Origin: Chryseobacterium sp. W4I1
GTDB taxonomy: Bacteria > Bacteroidota > Bacteroidia > Flavobacteriales > Weeksellaceae
NCBI RefSeq assembly: GCF_030816115.1
Contig: NZ_JAUSXQ010000001.1
Span: 3,887,001 to 3,951,000, forward strand
Reading direction: 5' to 3'
Length of the DNA: 64,000 nucleotides
Shown here: piece after piece, positions 17,371 to 26,628 of the stretch
Layout of the letters: every line of letters begins with the position of its first letter
Numbering within the stretch: the first letter of the stretch is position 1
Notes under the pieces: model-generated
Told to the model about the DNA's origin: nothing
Database searches by the model: none
What the model saw: the letters and a program-made list of their open reading frames with translations, nothing else
Program-made: the position numbers and the translations under genes

Positions 17371-19527
17371 TTAAAACCAGTGTCCTAAAATAACACTGAA
17401 TATGCCTTTTTGATTGTTTTTAAGTGAATGGCTAAAATTGATTTTAATCTGCCCGAAAGGAGATTTATAGCCGGCAGTAAGTCCTACAGAACTGTAATTT
17501 ACTTTAACTGCATCTTCAAAATTGATATCATCCGAAAGATTAGCAAAACTGAAATTCCCGCTGATAAAATAATTTTTATTAAATTTAAACTGAAGGTCAT
17601 TTGAGATAAGAACAACATTATTAGTGTTCAACTGAGCAAAATAAAAGCCACCAAAGCTTTTAAAATTAATCAGATTCTGCTCAAATATCCCACCCAGTCT
17701 GTACTGGTAAAACTCCGGAAGATTGTCTCCAATTGTGATTCCTCCATAGAGATTAAGACGGTAAGTAAACTGTTTGGATAGGGGAACGTTAATCCTTACA
17801 TCAGCTTTTACCTGAATGATTCTTTTTTCTACTTCAGATTTCAAGAGATCAATTACCTTACCTTCTGCAGCAATATATACTCCTCTGGAAGGAAAGTCTT
17901 TGTCATTCTGAGTATCACTTTTTAAGAATACATATGGGTTTAAAAAACGCATATATCTCTCATGTTCGCCGTTTATTTCGGCTCCGAAATAATCGTGACT
18001 TATCCCACCGCCAACAGCAAATTTATCCCTCCATACCGATTGAATGTATGCTTCATTCCTGAACCATTCCCATTTATCAATTACATTATTGTCTACATTT
18101 TTGATCCCGAAGCTCATTCCTGAGGAGTAAATACCAAAACCTGGAATATAGCCGTTATCGATAAAATAATTAAGGTAATACCTTGGCTGATCTCCCACGA
18201 TAACATCAAGAGAAAGATTTGAATTTTTAAATAAAAGACGTTTTCCCGAATAATTAAGTAAAAGCCCTGTTTTGAAAACTTCGTCGTAATGCAGTCCAAC
18301 TTTTACAAAGTGACGGGCTTCATCTTCTGTAACATAGAGTTTAAGATAATTGGCATCATTCTCCGGGATAATATCATAATTGATAAAACGATAATTATTG
18401 GTAGCAACAAGCTTATCGATCTTCTTATTAATGCTGCCGTAAGTCTGCATAGAAGGCAGTCTGAGCGCCATTTTCCCCAGAACGTAGTTTTTACCGTATA
18501 TTTTGCCGCCATCCAGCGAAATGCTGTCAATCTTATATACATTGGAATATATTGGATTTACGCGTTCTCTAAGGCGGTCAAACTGACGTTTGGGAAGCTG
18601 ATCCAATATGTTGGTGTATTTCATACCTTCTACATAGCCGCTGTCAAGGATTTTTTTCTTGTCATCATAGCTGGTTGCTGACATTCCCTTCAGGTTTGGC
18701 TTAATATTGATATCTGTGTATTTGTACTGTTTTCTGGTATCTCTTTTAATCCCGAAATCGATAACCTGGTTAAGGATGGAAATAATGTTGCTTAAATCCT
18801 CTCTCGTCGATAAATCCTGATTAAGGTCCACACCGATAACGATATCGATTCCTTTGTCTTTTAATGGCTTTGAAGGATAATTAACCGTCATCGCTCCATC
18901 AATATAAATACTGTCACCGATTTTTACCGGATCCATAAGAGAAGGAAAGGCTGAGCTTGCCATAATGGACTGTACCAGATCTCCTTTTTCGAAAATTTGC
19001 ATATTACCACTTTCCAGATTGGTAGCAACACACATAAAAGGAATGGGAAGTGTAGAAAAGTCGTCAATATTAGAAACGTTTTTAAAAAGTTCTTTGAGAA
19101 GATAGACATTACGCTGTCCTGAACTAATAGAAGAGGGAAGGGTTATTTTTCCGTTCTTTAAAGGAATTGATAAAAGATATTTATCTACAGACTTATTAAA
19201 GAAAGAAGTTTCCTGCCTGGATTTAGGATCCATGATCAGAGAATAGAAATCCGTATCCATTACGATCTTTTCTATTTCTTTTCCGGAATACCCCGAAGCA
19301 TACAGACCGCCCACGATTGCCCCCATACTGGTCCCGGAGATATAATCTACTTTTACTCCAAGTGAATCCAATACTTTCAGTACTCCGACGTGAGAAAAAC
19401 CTTTGGCACCGCCTCCCGCAAGGGAAAGTCCTATTCTGGGGTTTTTGGGAATGACCAGATCCTTTTTCACTTGGGAATGGATCATTAGGAGTGGGAATAT
19501 GAAAAGGAGGATCAGGAGTTTTTTCAT
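17371..19527 (-). CDS. Patatin-like phospholipase fused to an outer-membrane barrel
   Basis: A 718-residue secreted protein. After a signal peptide (MKKLLILLFIFPLLMIHS) comes a patatin domain with the oxyanion loop GLSLAGGGAKG (near 33-43), nucleophile elbow GTSMG (near 64-68) and the Asp of YIDGAMTVN (near 208). The C-terminal half (about 330-718) is rich in alternating beta strands and resembles the POTRA plus BamA/surface-antigen barrel of type Vd autotransporters such as PlpD. The predicted location is the outer membrane, with lipase activity on phospholipids. The gene lies 2 nt after murF-alr and 4 nt before ybeY. Confidence 0.88.
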   Translation of the reverse strand: MKKLLILLFIFPLLMIHSQVKKDLVIPKNPRIGLSLAGGGAKGFSHVGVLKVLDSLGVKVDYISGTSMGAIVGGLYASGYSGKEIEKIVMDTDFYSLIMDPKSRQETSFFNKSVDKYLLSIPLKNGKITLPSSISSGQRNVYLLKELFKNVSNIDDFSTLPIPFMCVATNLESGNMQIFEKGDLVQSIMASSAFPSLMDPVKIGDSIYIDGAMTVNYPSKPLKDKGIDIVIGVDLNQDLSTREDLSNIISILNQVIDFGIKRDTRKQYKYTDINIKPNLKGMSATSYDDKKKILDSGYVEGMKYTNILDQLPKRQFDRLRERVNPIYSNVYKIDSISLDGGKIYGKNYVLGKMALRLPSMQTYGSINKKIDKLVATNNYRFINYDIIPENDANYLKLYVTEDEARHFVKVGLHYDEVFKTGLLLNYSGKRLLFKNSNLSLDVIVGDQPRYYLNYFIDNGYIPGFGIYSSGMSFGIKNVDNNVIDKWEWFRNEAYIQSVWRDKFAVGGGISHDYFGAEINGEHERYMRFLNPYVFLKSDTQNDKDFPSRGVYIAAEGKVIDLLKSEVEKRIIQVKADVRINVPLSKQFTYRLNLYGGITIGDNLPEFYQYRLGGIFEQNLINFKSFGGFYFAQLNTNNVVLISNDLQFKFNKNYFISGNFSFANLSDDINFEDAVKVNYSSVGLTAGYKSPFGQIKINFSHSLKNNQKGIFSVILGHWF

Positions 19528-19529
19528 AA

Positions 19530-21977
19530 CTAGTCTTTTATGTAAATCCGTTTCACCCGTGGTGAGATGGATGTTAATACTTCGTAAGTGATTGTTTTGC
19601 AGTAATCTGCGAATTCTTTTAAACTTGGTTTTGCATTAAATACGGTGACGGTATCACCTTCCTTTACATTGGGAATATGATCTACATTGATCATCATCAT
19701 ATCCATACAGAGATTCCCGACAATGGGAGCCAGAATTTTATTTACCCCTACATTTCCCACCTGGTTGCCTATCAATCTAGGAATTCCATCTGCATAGCCA
19801 ACAGGAAGGGTAGCAATCTTTGCCGCATGGTTAGGTTTATATTTTCTGCTGTAGCCTACAGATTCTCCCGTATCAACTGTTGAGATCTGTGAAATTACAG
19901 TTTTAAAACTTACTACAGACTGAAGTTGTTTTTGTATTTCACTACATGGTGATTCCCCAATCATTCCTATCCCTATTCTTACCATATCATACTGATGATC
20001 AGTATAGGTTGTTATTCCAGAAGAATTCAGAATATGGCGTAAAGGTGTATAGCCTAGTTTTTCAATGAGATAGCTGGAGTTTTTTTCAAAAACTTCAAAT
20101 TGCTTGAGTGTAAAATCTTTTTCTTCAGGCATGTCAGAAGAAGATAAATGACTGAACATGCTTTGAATCTTTACATTTTTATGGCTTAAAGTTTGGCTTA
20201 GCTGATCCAGTTCAAAATCTTTAAAGCCAAGGCGGTGCATTCCTGTCTCAAGCTTTATATGAATAGGATATTTTTTATCGTACCCGGATTTCTGTACGGC
20301 TTCATAAAATAGATCCAATACTCTGAAGCTGTAAATTTCAGGTTCCAGATTATATTCTATGATTGCTTCGTAGCTGTGCTGTTCAGGATTCATGACGATG
20401 ATAGGAGTAGTAATCCCTTTTTTGCGTAGCTCTATTCCTTCATCAGCGTAAGCAACGCCCAGGTAATCGATATGATGATGCTGAAGGAATTCGGAAATCT
20501 CATAACTGCCCAGTCCGTAAGCATTAGCTTTTACCATAGCCATCATTTTCGTTCCCGGTTTAAGGAGCGATTTGTGATAGTTGATATTATGGAGTATTGC
20601 ATTCAGGTTGATCTCCAGAACTGTATCATGTTTTCTCAGTTCTAGAATATCTTTAAGCTTCTCGATTTCAAATTTTCTTGCCCCTTTGAGCAGAATGATC
20701 TGATTTTCAATTTCAGTAAGACGTTTACTGTCAATTAGCTCCTTGGTATCTACAAAAGTAGAAGTTTTAGATTTAAAAAAATCGCTGAACTTAGATATTT
20801 CTTCACCAACTAAGAATACAGAATCAAATTTCTGTTCATTCACAAGTTCAGAAACTTCCTCATACAATTCTTTAGAATTAGAATTTACTCCTACGATATC
20901 TGTTAAGACAAGAGACTTTTTAGATTTATTATATTCATTCAGAAACTGAAGAGCCGTTTTCAAAGAATCAAGATCCAGATTAAAAGAATCATTAATGATG
21001 ATATTATTTTTAATTCCTTCAATTGCTTCCAGTCGCATTTCCACTGCTTTTAAAGCATTGACTTTTTCGACGATCTTTTGATTATCTATATTCAATTCTT
21101 TTAAAACCGTAATCAAAGCCAAAGCATTCGTTAAAGTAGCTTCGTCTCTCTGGTGAACAGGAAAGGATATTTCTTCGTCAAAGTAAACAACCGTAATATT
21201 TCCATCTCTGGAAATACCTTCTTTAATGAAAACCTGGTTATCCGTCTGAATCCCGTAAGAAATTAATTTTCTACCTGAATATAATTCCTTTATTTTATTG
21301 CTGACTAATTCATTATCACCATTATAAATAATAACTTCAGAGTCTTTAAAAAGTTTTATTTTTTCATCAATAAGCTCTTCTTCAGATTTAAAATTAGCAG
21401 CGTGGGCATTTCCAATATGGGTAAGCAGACCGATCTGGGGATGGAATATATTCTCCAGCTTCTCCATTTCGTGAGGCTTTGAAATTCCTACTTCAAAAAT
21501 TCCCAACTCATAAGAGTTGTTGATTTGTAGCAAGGAGAGTGGAAGGCCGATCTGAGAATTGAAACTTTTTGGACTTTTTACCGTCGGGAGTTCATTCCAC
21601 AAACATTGGTATAACCATTCTTTTAAGATAGTTTTTCCGTTGCTTCCGGTAATTCCAATAGATTTAAGATGAGAATTTCCAAAATGATATTTCGCTAATT
21701 TCTGGAGAAAATCTACAGAATTTTCTACAATAATCCATGTTACATTTTCAAACTGCGGATACTGATGCTCAGAAATGATCACACTGATACCGCGATCAAT
21801 GGCAGATTCAATGAATTTTTCACCGGAATTCTTATGCGTATTGATCGCTATAAATGCCGTATTTTTCGTTGAATAAATAATCCTGCTGTCAAACGCTATA
21901 TTTTTGATCAATATACCTTCTTCACCAATAATCTGTGCATTGGTGATCTCTGCAATTTGTTTTACTGTATAGTTCAT
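19530..21977 (-). CDS. Bifunctional UDP-MurNAc-tripeptide:D-Ala-D-Ala ligase / alanine racemase
   Basis: An 815-residue fusion. The first half (about 1-450) is MurF-like, with ATP loop GITGSNGKTILKEW (near 108-121) and the Mur ligase central and C-terminal domains. The second half is a fold-III alanine racemase, with the PLP lysine in MVKANAYGLG (near 485-494) and the Tyr of SVGYSRKY near the C-terminal domain. Fusion of these two cell-wall activities is characteristic of Bacteroidota. The racemase supplies D-Ala for the dipeptide that the ligase adds. Whether the MurF half keeps full ligase activity cannot be judged, since its motif differs slightly from GTNGKT. Confidence 0.93.
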   Translation of the reverse strand: MNYTVKQIAEITNAQIIGEEGILIKNIAFDSRIIYSTKNTAFIAINTHKNSGEKFIESAIDRGISVIISEHQYPQFENVTWIIVENSVDFLQKLAKYHFGNSHLKSIGITGSNGKTILKEWLYQCLWNELPTVKSPKSFNSQIGLPLSLLQINNSYELGIFEVGISKPHEMEKLENIFHPQIGLLTHIGNAHAANFKSEEELIDEKIKLFKDSEVIIYNGDNELVSNKIKELYSGRKLISYGIQTDNQVFIKEGISRDGNITVVYFDEEISFPVHQRDEATLTNALALITVLKELNIDNQKIVEKVNALKAVEMRLEAIEGIKNNIIINDSFNLDLDSLKTALQFLNEYNKSKKSLVLTDIVGVNSNSKELYEEVSELVNEQKFDSVFLVGEEISKFSDFFKSKTSTFVDTKELIDSKRLTEIENQIILLKGARKFEIEKLKDILELRKHDTVLEINLNAILHNINYHKSLLKPGTKMMAMVKANAYGLGSYEISEFLQHHHIDYLGVAYADEGIELRKKGITTPIIVMNPEQHSYEAIIEYNLEPEIYSFRVLDLFYEAVQKSGYDKKYPIHIKLETGMHRLGFKDFELDQLSQTLSHKNVKIQSMFSHLSSSDMPEEKDFTLKQFEVFEKNSSYLIEKLGYTPLRHILNSSGITTYTDHQYDMVRIGIGMIGESPCSEIQKQLQSVVSFKTVISQISTVDTGESVGYSRKYKPNHAAKIATLPVGYADGIPRLIGNQVGNVGVNKILAPIVGNLCMDMMMINVDHIPNVKEGDTVTVFNAKPSLKEFADYCKTITYEVLTSISPRVKRIYIKD

Positions 21978-22114
21978 TGGTACCCTTTCTACTTTATTTT
22001 GAGCTCATTAGTCACAGGATAAATAGTGACTAATTGATTATTTTTGAATATAGTGTTTTTGTGATGGCCAACCTGCTGTGTATTTTATTATTTACCTCTG
22101 CAAATTGGTTTTCT

Positions 22115-22705
22115 CTATTTTTTCTTTTTTAAAAGGACTTCGTCAATAAAAACACGGCGGCTTACGGCTTCATAGCTTTCTGTTTCACCCAGTTCTACCA
22201 GATTATTTCCCTGAGAAATTCTCATAGAATAATTCGCCAGATTGCCCGTTCTTTTGCAGATCGCATGTACTTTTGTAACATACTCTGCGGTAGCCATAAG
22301 ATTAGGCATTGGCCCGAACGGACGTCCCAGGAAATCCATATCAAGCCCTGCCACTACGACTCTTGTACCGCTGTTGGCAAGCTGGTTGGCGATATCTACA
22401 ATGCTTTCATCGAAAAACTGTGCTTCATCTATCCCCACCACATCGCAGTTAGAGGCCAGCAAGAGAATTTCATTGGGATTATCTACTGCTGTACTGCGGA
22501 TTTTATTCTGATTATGAGAAACGACGTCCTCGTCAGAATATCGTGTATCCAGTCTCGGTTTGAAAATTTCCACGTTCTGTCCCGCCATTTCTGCTCTTCG
22601 CAATCTTCGGATCAGCTCTTCGGTTTTTCCCGAAAACATAGAGCCACAAATAACTTCCATCCAACCACTTTGTTTGGAATGATTAATTGTATTTTCTAAA
22701 AACAT
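22115..22705 (-). CDS. tdk: Thymidine kinase
   Basis: A 196-residue type II thymidine kinase. Walker A is GSMFSGKTEELIRR (near residues 21-34), Walker B lies in VVGIDEAQFFDES (near 88-100), and the lasso region ends ANYSMRISQGN. It phosphorylates thymidine in nucleotide salvage. Of the usual zinc-binding cysteines only some are visible (CKRTG in the lasso region), so a structural zinc may be absent. It is divergent from the acidic repeat gene, with 61 nt between their starts. Confidence 0.95.
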   Translation of the reverse strand: MFLENTINHSKQSGWMEVICGSMFSGKTEELIRRLRRAEMAGQNVEIFKPRLDTRYSDEDVVSHNQNKIRSTAVDNPNEILLLASNCDVVGIDEAQFFDESIVDIANQLANSGTRVVVAGLDMDFLGRPFGPMPNLMATAEYVTKVHAICKRTGNLANYSMRISQGNNLVELGETESYEAVSRRVFIDEVLLKKKK

Positions 22706-22766
22706 TTGTTAAATTAGCCGTATATTTTTAAGATCAAAAGTAAGCAATTTTAATAAGATTCTTATT

Positions 22767-24266
22767 ATGCAGAACATCCAAGATTTAAAGGAAAAAATTT
22801 TTTTTGAATCCAAGAATATCATTGATATTCTGGAGAAAATAAACAACGTAGACGAATTACTTTCCAAGCAGGATCTTGTAGATGAGCTTGCGAACAGGAT
22901 CTCTTTTTTAAGGTTGTTGGAAAAAAATATTGAGTATTTTATTACTGATAGCCAGCAAAATTCAGAAAGCCAATATATTTCTTCTATCTCAGAGGACGGA
23001 CATGAGTCCAGCCATGAAGTAACGGAGGAAGAAGCGATTTTCAACAATGAGTTCAATGAAATTGACGAGAATGAAGGCGAGAATTATTCAGATACTTCTA
23101 TTGATGAAGAGGAAAAATTCAGTCATCAGCTTGATGAGATCGTAGAAAATGAATTTCATGAAAACATGGTCAGCTTTTCGGAAGAAAACTATGAAAAGGA
23201 TGCTGTAGAAGGAATTCAGGAAAAAGTTTCTCCTCATGATATTACAGAAGAAGAGGCAGTTTTCAATAACCAACTGAATGAAATTGATGAAAATGAAGCT
23301 TTTAATGCTAATGAGAAAGTTTTCAGCTTCGTGGATGAAGAAAGAATTCTTGCTGATGCCAAACCGGATAATGACGAAGATCTGAATGAAGATTTGTTCG
23401 TCACTGAAACTACAGAAGAAGAGGTGACTTTCAACAATCAGCTAAACGAAATTGATGAAAATGAAGATAATGTTTCACATGAAACACATCCTTCAACTGA
23501 TCTTGAAAAAGAAAATTCAGACCACAACGCTACAGATAAAGCGATCCATCAGACAGAAAGAATTCCAAGCATTTTTGATACGGAAATGCTGGAGGACGAA
23601 ATACTGATCGAAGAAAACGAAGAGCAGTTTGTGACTTCTAATGCAACGATAGAGCAGGGAGAAATGCTTACAGAAACTTCCAACGTTGAAAGTATTTTGA
23701 GCGATATAAAAAATGATTTTCCTTTAGAAGAAAAGGAAGAAACCATTCTTGCAGAAGTATATGACAGAAGGAAAATTGTAGACATAGACAAACCTTTTCC
23801 TGAATCAGAAAAAGAAAAATTAGCTTCTGATGAAAGCTTTGAAGATTTAGAGTCATATCATCAGGAGAAAAAAATAAAATTGTCCAATATCAAAGGATTG
23901 AAGGCTGTTCAGACTCTTTTTGATGACGATCCGCTGGAAAGGGAAATACCAAAGGAAAAGCCTGCCTCTGAAGTAAAAGAAGGTTCCGGAAGTATACTGA
24001 AATCCAACATTCCTACCCAATTCATGGAAGCTGAAAAGCTTAAGCCTGAATTCAAGCTGGATCTGAATGACAGGATTGCCTTTTCAAAAATGCTCTTTAA
24101 CGGAAGCCAAATGGATCTGAATGATACGGTGGCCCACCTGAACGGATTCAAAAACCTTGAAGAAGCAAAAGAGTATCTTAGCGACCTTTATTATGAAAGG
24201 AAGTGGAGTAAAGTAGATGAATATGCCCAGAGACTCTGGATATTGGTAGAAAATAAATTCTTATAA
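22767..24266 (+). CDS. Acidic repeat protein with conserved C-terminal domain, function unknown
   Basis: A 499-residue, strongly acidic protein without signal peptide. Three near-identical copies of an 18-residue motif, TEEEAxFNNQLNEIDENE, occur at about 86-103, 160-177 and 216-233, and a degenerate copy at 112-129. Residues 250-410 are low complexity and charged. The last 75 residues (LNDRIAFSKMLFNGSQMDLN onward) form a compact conserved-looking domain that I recall in Bacteroidota proteins of unknown function. It sits 2 nt before rsmI, so is probably cotranscribed. No function is assigned. A parS-like sequence lies inside, just after the third repeat. Confidence 0.8.
   Translation: MQNIQDLKEKIFFESKNIIDILEKINNVDELLSKQDLVDELANRISFLRLLEKNIEYFITDSQQNSESQYISSISEDGHESSHEVTEEEAIFNNEFNEIDENEGENYSDTSIDEEEKFSHQLDEIVENEFHENMVSFSEENYEKDAVEGIQEKVSPHDITEEEAVFNNQLNEIDENEAFNANEKVFSFVDEERILADAKPDNDEDLNEDLFVTETTEEEVTFNNQLNEIDENEDNVSHETHPSTDLEKENSDHNATDKAIHQTERIPSIFDTEMLEDEILIEENEEQFVTSNATIEQGEMLTETSNVESILSDIKNDFPLEEKEETILAEVYDRRKIVDIDKPFPESEKEKLASDESFEDLESYHQEKKIKLSNIKGLKAVQTLFDDDPLEREIPKEKPASEVKEGSGSILKSNIPTQFMEAEKLKPEFKLDLNDRIAFSKMLFNGSQMDLNDTVAHLNGFKNLEEAKEYLSDLYYERKWSKVDEYAQRLWILVENKFL
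23471..23486. other. Degenerate parS-like site inside the acidic repeat gene
   Basis: TGTTTCACATGAAACA differs from the parS core at one central base (A for G). It encodes NVSHET. It may bind ParB weakly or be a chance match. Confidence 0.4.
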
Positions 24267-24268
24267 TT

Positions 24269-24943
24269 TTGAGCGGAATCTTATATTTTGTTCCTACACC
24301 AGTTGGGAACTTAGAAGATATGACCTTCAGGGCTGTGAAAGTCCTTAAGGAAGTTGACTATATTTTATGTGAAGACACAAGGACATCGGGAATACTTTTA
24401 AAGCATTACGAGATCTCAAAACCTTTAAAATCATATCACCTTCATAATGAGCATCAGGCTACAGAAAAAGTGATTGGTGACCTTAAAAACGGGCAGAATA
24501 TTGCCATTATTACTGATGCCGGGACACCGGGAATTTCAGATCCGGGTTATCTGCTGGCAAGAGCAGGCTCAGACAATGATATTGAAATGATTTGTCTTCC
24601 GGGGGCAACTGCTTTAATTCCGGCACTTGTAGTTTCAGGACTTCCTAATAATGAATTTCTATTCGCAGGATTTTTGCCTCAAAAGAAAGGCAGACAGACT
24701 AAGCTGAAACAGCTGGCTGAAGAGAAAAAAACCATTGTTTTATATGAAAGCCCACATAAGATCAATACCACTCTGGAACAGATCAGAGAATTCTTTGGTG
24801 AAGAAACAAAAGCCAGTTTGAGCAGGGAAATTTCCAAAAAATTTGAAGAAACAAAACGTGGAACAATCAATGAATTAATTGAATTTTCCAAAAGCAAAAC
24901 TTTAAAAGGAGAGATCGTTCTTATTGTCAATAATTCTATTTAA
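24269..24943 (+). CDS. rsmI: 16S rRNA (cytidine(1402)-2'-O)-methyltransferase RsmI
   Basis: A 224-residue tetrapyrrole-methylase-fold protein. It has YFVPTPVGNLEDMTFRA near the start, CEDTRTSGILLKHY (near 34-47), and the glycine-rich ITDAGTPGISDPGYLL (near 80-95), all diagnostic for RsmI. It 2'-O-methylates C1402 in the ribosomal decoding centre. The start is TTG at 24269, chosen because it gives the correct N-terminus and lies 2 nt after the acidic repeat gene. The C-terminal extension seen in some RsmI proteins is absent. Confidence 0.95.
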   Translation: MSGILYFVPTPVGNLEDMTFRAVKVLKEVDYILCEDTRTSGILLKHYEISKPLKSYHLHNEHQATEKVIGDLKNGQNIAIITDAGTPGISDPGYLLARAGSDNDIEMICLPGATALIPALVVSGLPNNEFLFAGFLPQKKGRQTKLKQLAEEKKTIVLYESPHKINTTLEQIREFFGEETKASLSREISKKFEETKRGTINELIEFSKSKTLKGEIVLIVNNSI

Positions 24944-24949
24944 ATTTCA

Positions 24950-26458
24950 TTGAAAAACTTAGTTTTCGCACTGTGCTCATCAGTGTGTATGGCCCAGACC
25001 AATCAGTATACCAAAATTCTTTTATCAAAAAAGACAGGAAAGGAGGTGACTTCCTATTCCGGAGGTTACGGAACCGTATATGATTCTAAAACGAAGACCA
25101 GAAGCATTGTAGATTCTTTAGGAAATATAACCTTTGAATCGCCTCACAGCATTTCGCATATCTTTAAAAACAGGTTTATTCTTACCGCCGAAGAATCCAA
25201 TTACAAGACAAAATCTGCAGTTATTGATGAAAAAGGAAACCAGCTGCTTCCTTTGGATAACCAGAGTTTTAACACGCCATGGCTCAGCGAAAAATGCATT
25301 ATTTCTACTAAAGACGGGGAAGAAGCTGTTTACGATTATAATGGAAAAGAAATTATTCCTTATGCTGAAAGAATTCAGTTTGCAGGAGAAGACCGTTTTT
25401 TTGTTTTAAAAGATAAAAAGTGGTTTTTATACAATTTGAACGGAAAACAGATCAGTAACCGTGAATTTAGAGAAGATTATCACTTTGAAAATGGCAAGGC
25501 GCTCATTATTAATGAAGACAATCAGAGCGAAATCATCAGTAAAAACGGAGAGACACTGCATACATTTTCAACACAGATCTACAGTTTAGCGTCGTATCCT
25601 TATCTGATCACAAAAAACAGAATAACAGGGAAGTACGGTTTGGTGGATGCCGAAGAAAATGTCCTTGCAGAAGAAATTTATGATGATATTTCGCCGGAAT
25701 ATTTTGGGGCTAAACAGTATATTTACCTTAGGAAAAAAGGAAAAACTACCGTTTTTAACAAAAAGGACAAAAAGCTTTATCCTGGAAATTTCAAATATTT
25801 AACGCCATTATTCAATGATCTTTTTACTGTATATAGTGATAAATCAAAGAAATACGGGATAGTAAATCTGAATGGAGAAATTATTACTCCTCAGGAATAT
25901 GATTTTATACAGAGCTTCGACATTTCCGGAAAAGACTTTATATACCTTAAAAATGAAAAGGAAGAAAAATTCCTGGATAAAGATTTAAAAAATATTCTGG
26001 AGGAAAATACACAGGCCATTGCTTTCTATCCTGACCAGCTCATCATTAAAAAGCGGGACATTTACTATCAGTTTTTTGTACTGGACAGATCGGTTTCTAT
26101 TCTGAAAGACATTACTTTCATTAAAGAACAGGAGCCGGATTTCTTTAATATTTTCAATCTGTATTCAAAGCCGGTGGTCTGCAAAAACAGCAGCAATTTA
26201 TATGGAATAATCAACGAAAAAGGGAAGGAGATTGTTCCTTTTATCTACGATGATATTATTGCCTTTGAAAATTCTGAAAATGAGTTTGTCGTGAAAAAGC
26301 AGGATAAATACGGCGTGGTGAACTTTCAGAATGAGCCTTTAAAGGATATTATTTATGATAAATATTACTGGCAGAAGGAAGTTCTGAAGCTGGATAAAGA
26401 TAAAAAAACGGATATTCTTTATTTTACAAGATTTAAAAATACAGGAAGCCGTCTTTAA
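24950..26458 (+). CDS. Secreted WG-repeat protein
   Basis: A 502-residue protein starting at TTG, with a short signal peptide (KNLVFALCSSVCMAQ). The body is made of WG-like beta repeats, each with a pattern such as KYGLVDAEENVLAEEIYDDI, KYGIVNLNGEIITPQEYD and LYGIINEKGKEIVPFIYDDI. WG repeats are a fold of unknown biochemical role that is common in Bacteroidota; ligand and location beyond export are unknown. It follows rsmI by 6 nt and is likely the end of that operon. A TTG start close to another TTG-started gene is worth noting. Confidence 0.85.
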   Translation: MKNLVFALCSSVCMAQTNQYTKILLSKKTGKEVTSYSGGYGTVYDSKTKTRSIVDSLGNITFESPHSISHIFKNRFILTAEESNYKTKSAVIDEKGNQLLPLDNQSFNTPWLSEKCIISTKDGEEAVYDYNGKEIIPYAERIQFAGEDRFFVLKDKKWFLYNLNGKQISNREFREDYHFENGKALIINEDNQSEIISKNGETLHTFSTQIYSLASYPYLITKNRITGKYGLVDAEENVLAEEIYDDISPEYFGAKQYIYLRKKGKTTVFNKKDKKLYPGNFKYLTPLFNDLFTVYSDKSKKYGIVNLNGEIITPQEYDFIQSFDISGKDFIYLKNEKEEKFLDKDLKNILEENTQAIAFYPDQLIIKKRDIYYQFFVLDRSVSILKDITFIKEQEPDFFNIFNLYSKPVVCKNSSNLYGIINEKGKEIVPFIYDDIIAFENSENEFVVKKQDKYGVVNFQNEPLKDIIYDKYYWQKEVLKLDKDKKTDILYFTRFKNTGSRL

Positions 26459-26529
26459 AATATGATATAAAACAGCGAAAAATCTTCACTAATTTGATGA
26501 TTTGGAATGTATTGAATAACAATTTGTAA

Positions 26530-26537
26530 TATCTTTG
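26530..26537 (+). promoter_or_regulatory. -7 element upstream of fabG
   Basis: TATCTTTG is followed by a GC pair and about 90 nt of leader before the fabG start. A TTG at 26512-26514 gives a 15-nt spacer, a little short of the consensus. Confidence 0.5.
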
Positions 26538-26628
26538 CGCACTGTTTAATCCGTATAAAATTAAATATGCTAAATTGCCGTTTTTTCAAAGACGGAAGTA
26601 TTTACTAAGAATATAATTATCAAGAGAT

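Noticed and set aside
22265..22699. 144-codon plus-strand frame opposite tdk
   Set aside because: The tdk motifs (GSMFSGKTEE, DEAQF) show that the minus strand is the real gene.
23088..24151. Several minus-strand Ser/Phe-rich frames opposite the acidic repeat gene
   Set aside because: These are complements of acidic codons and have no independent support.
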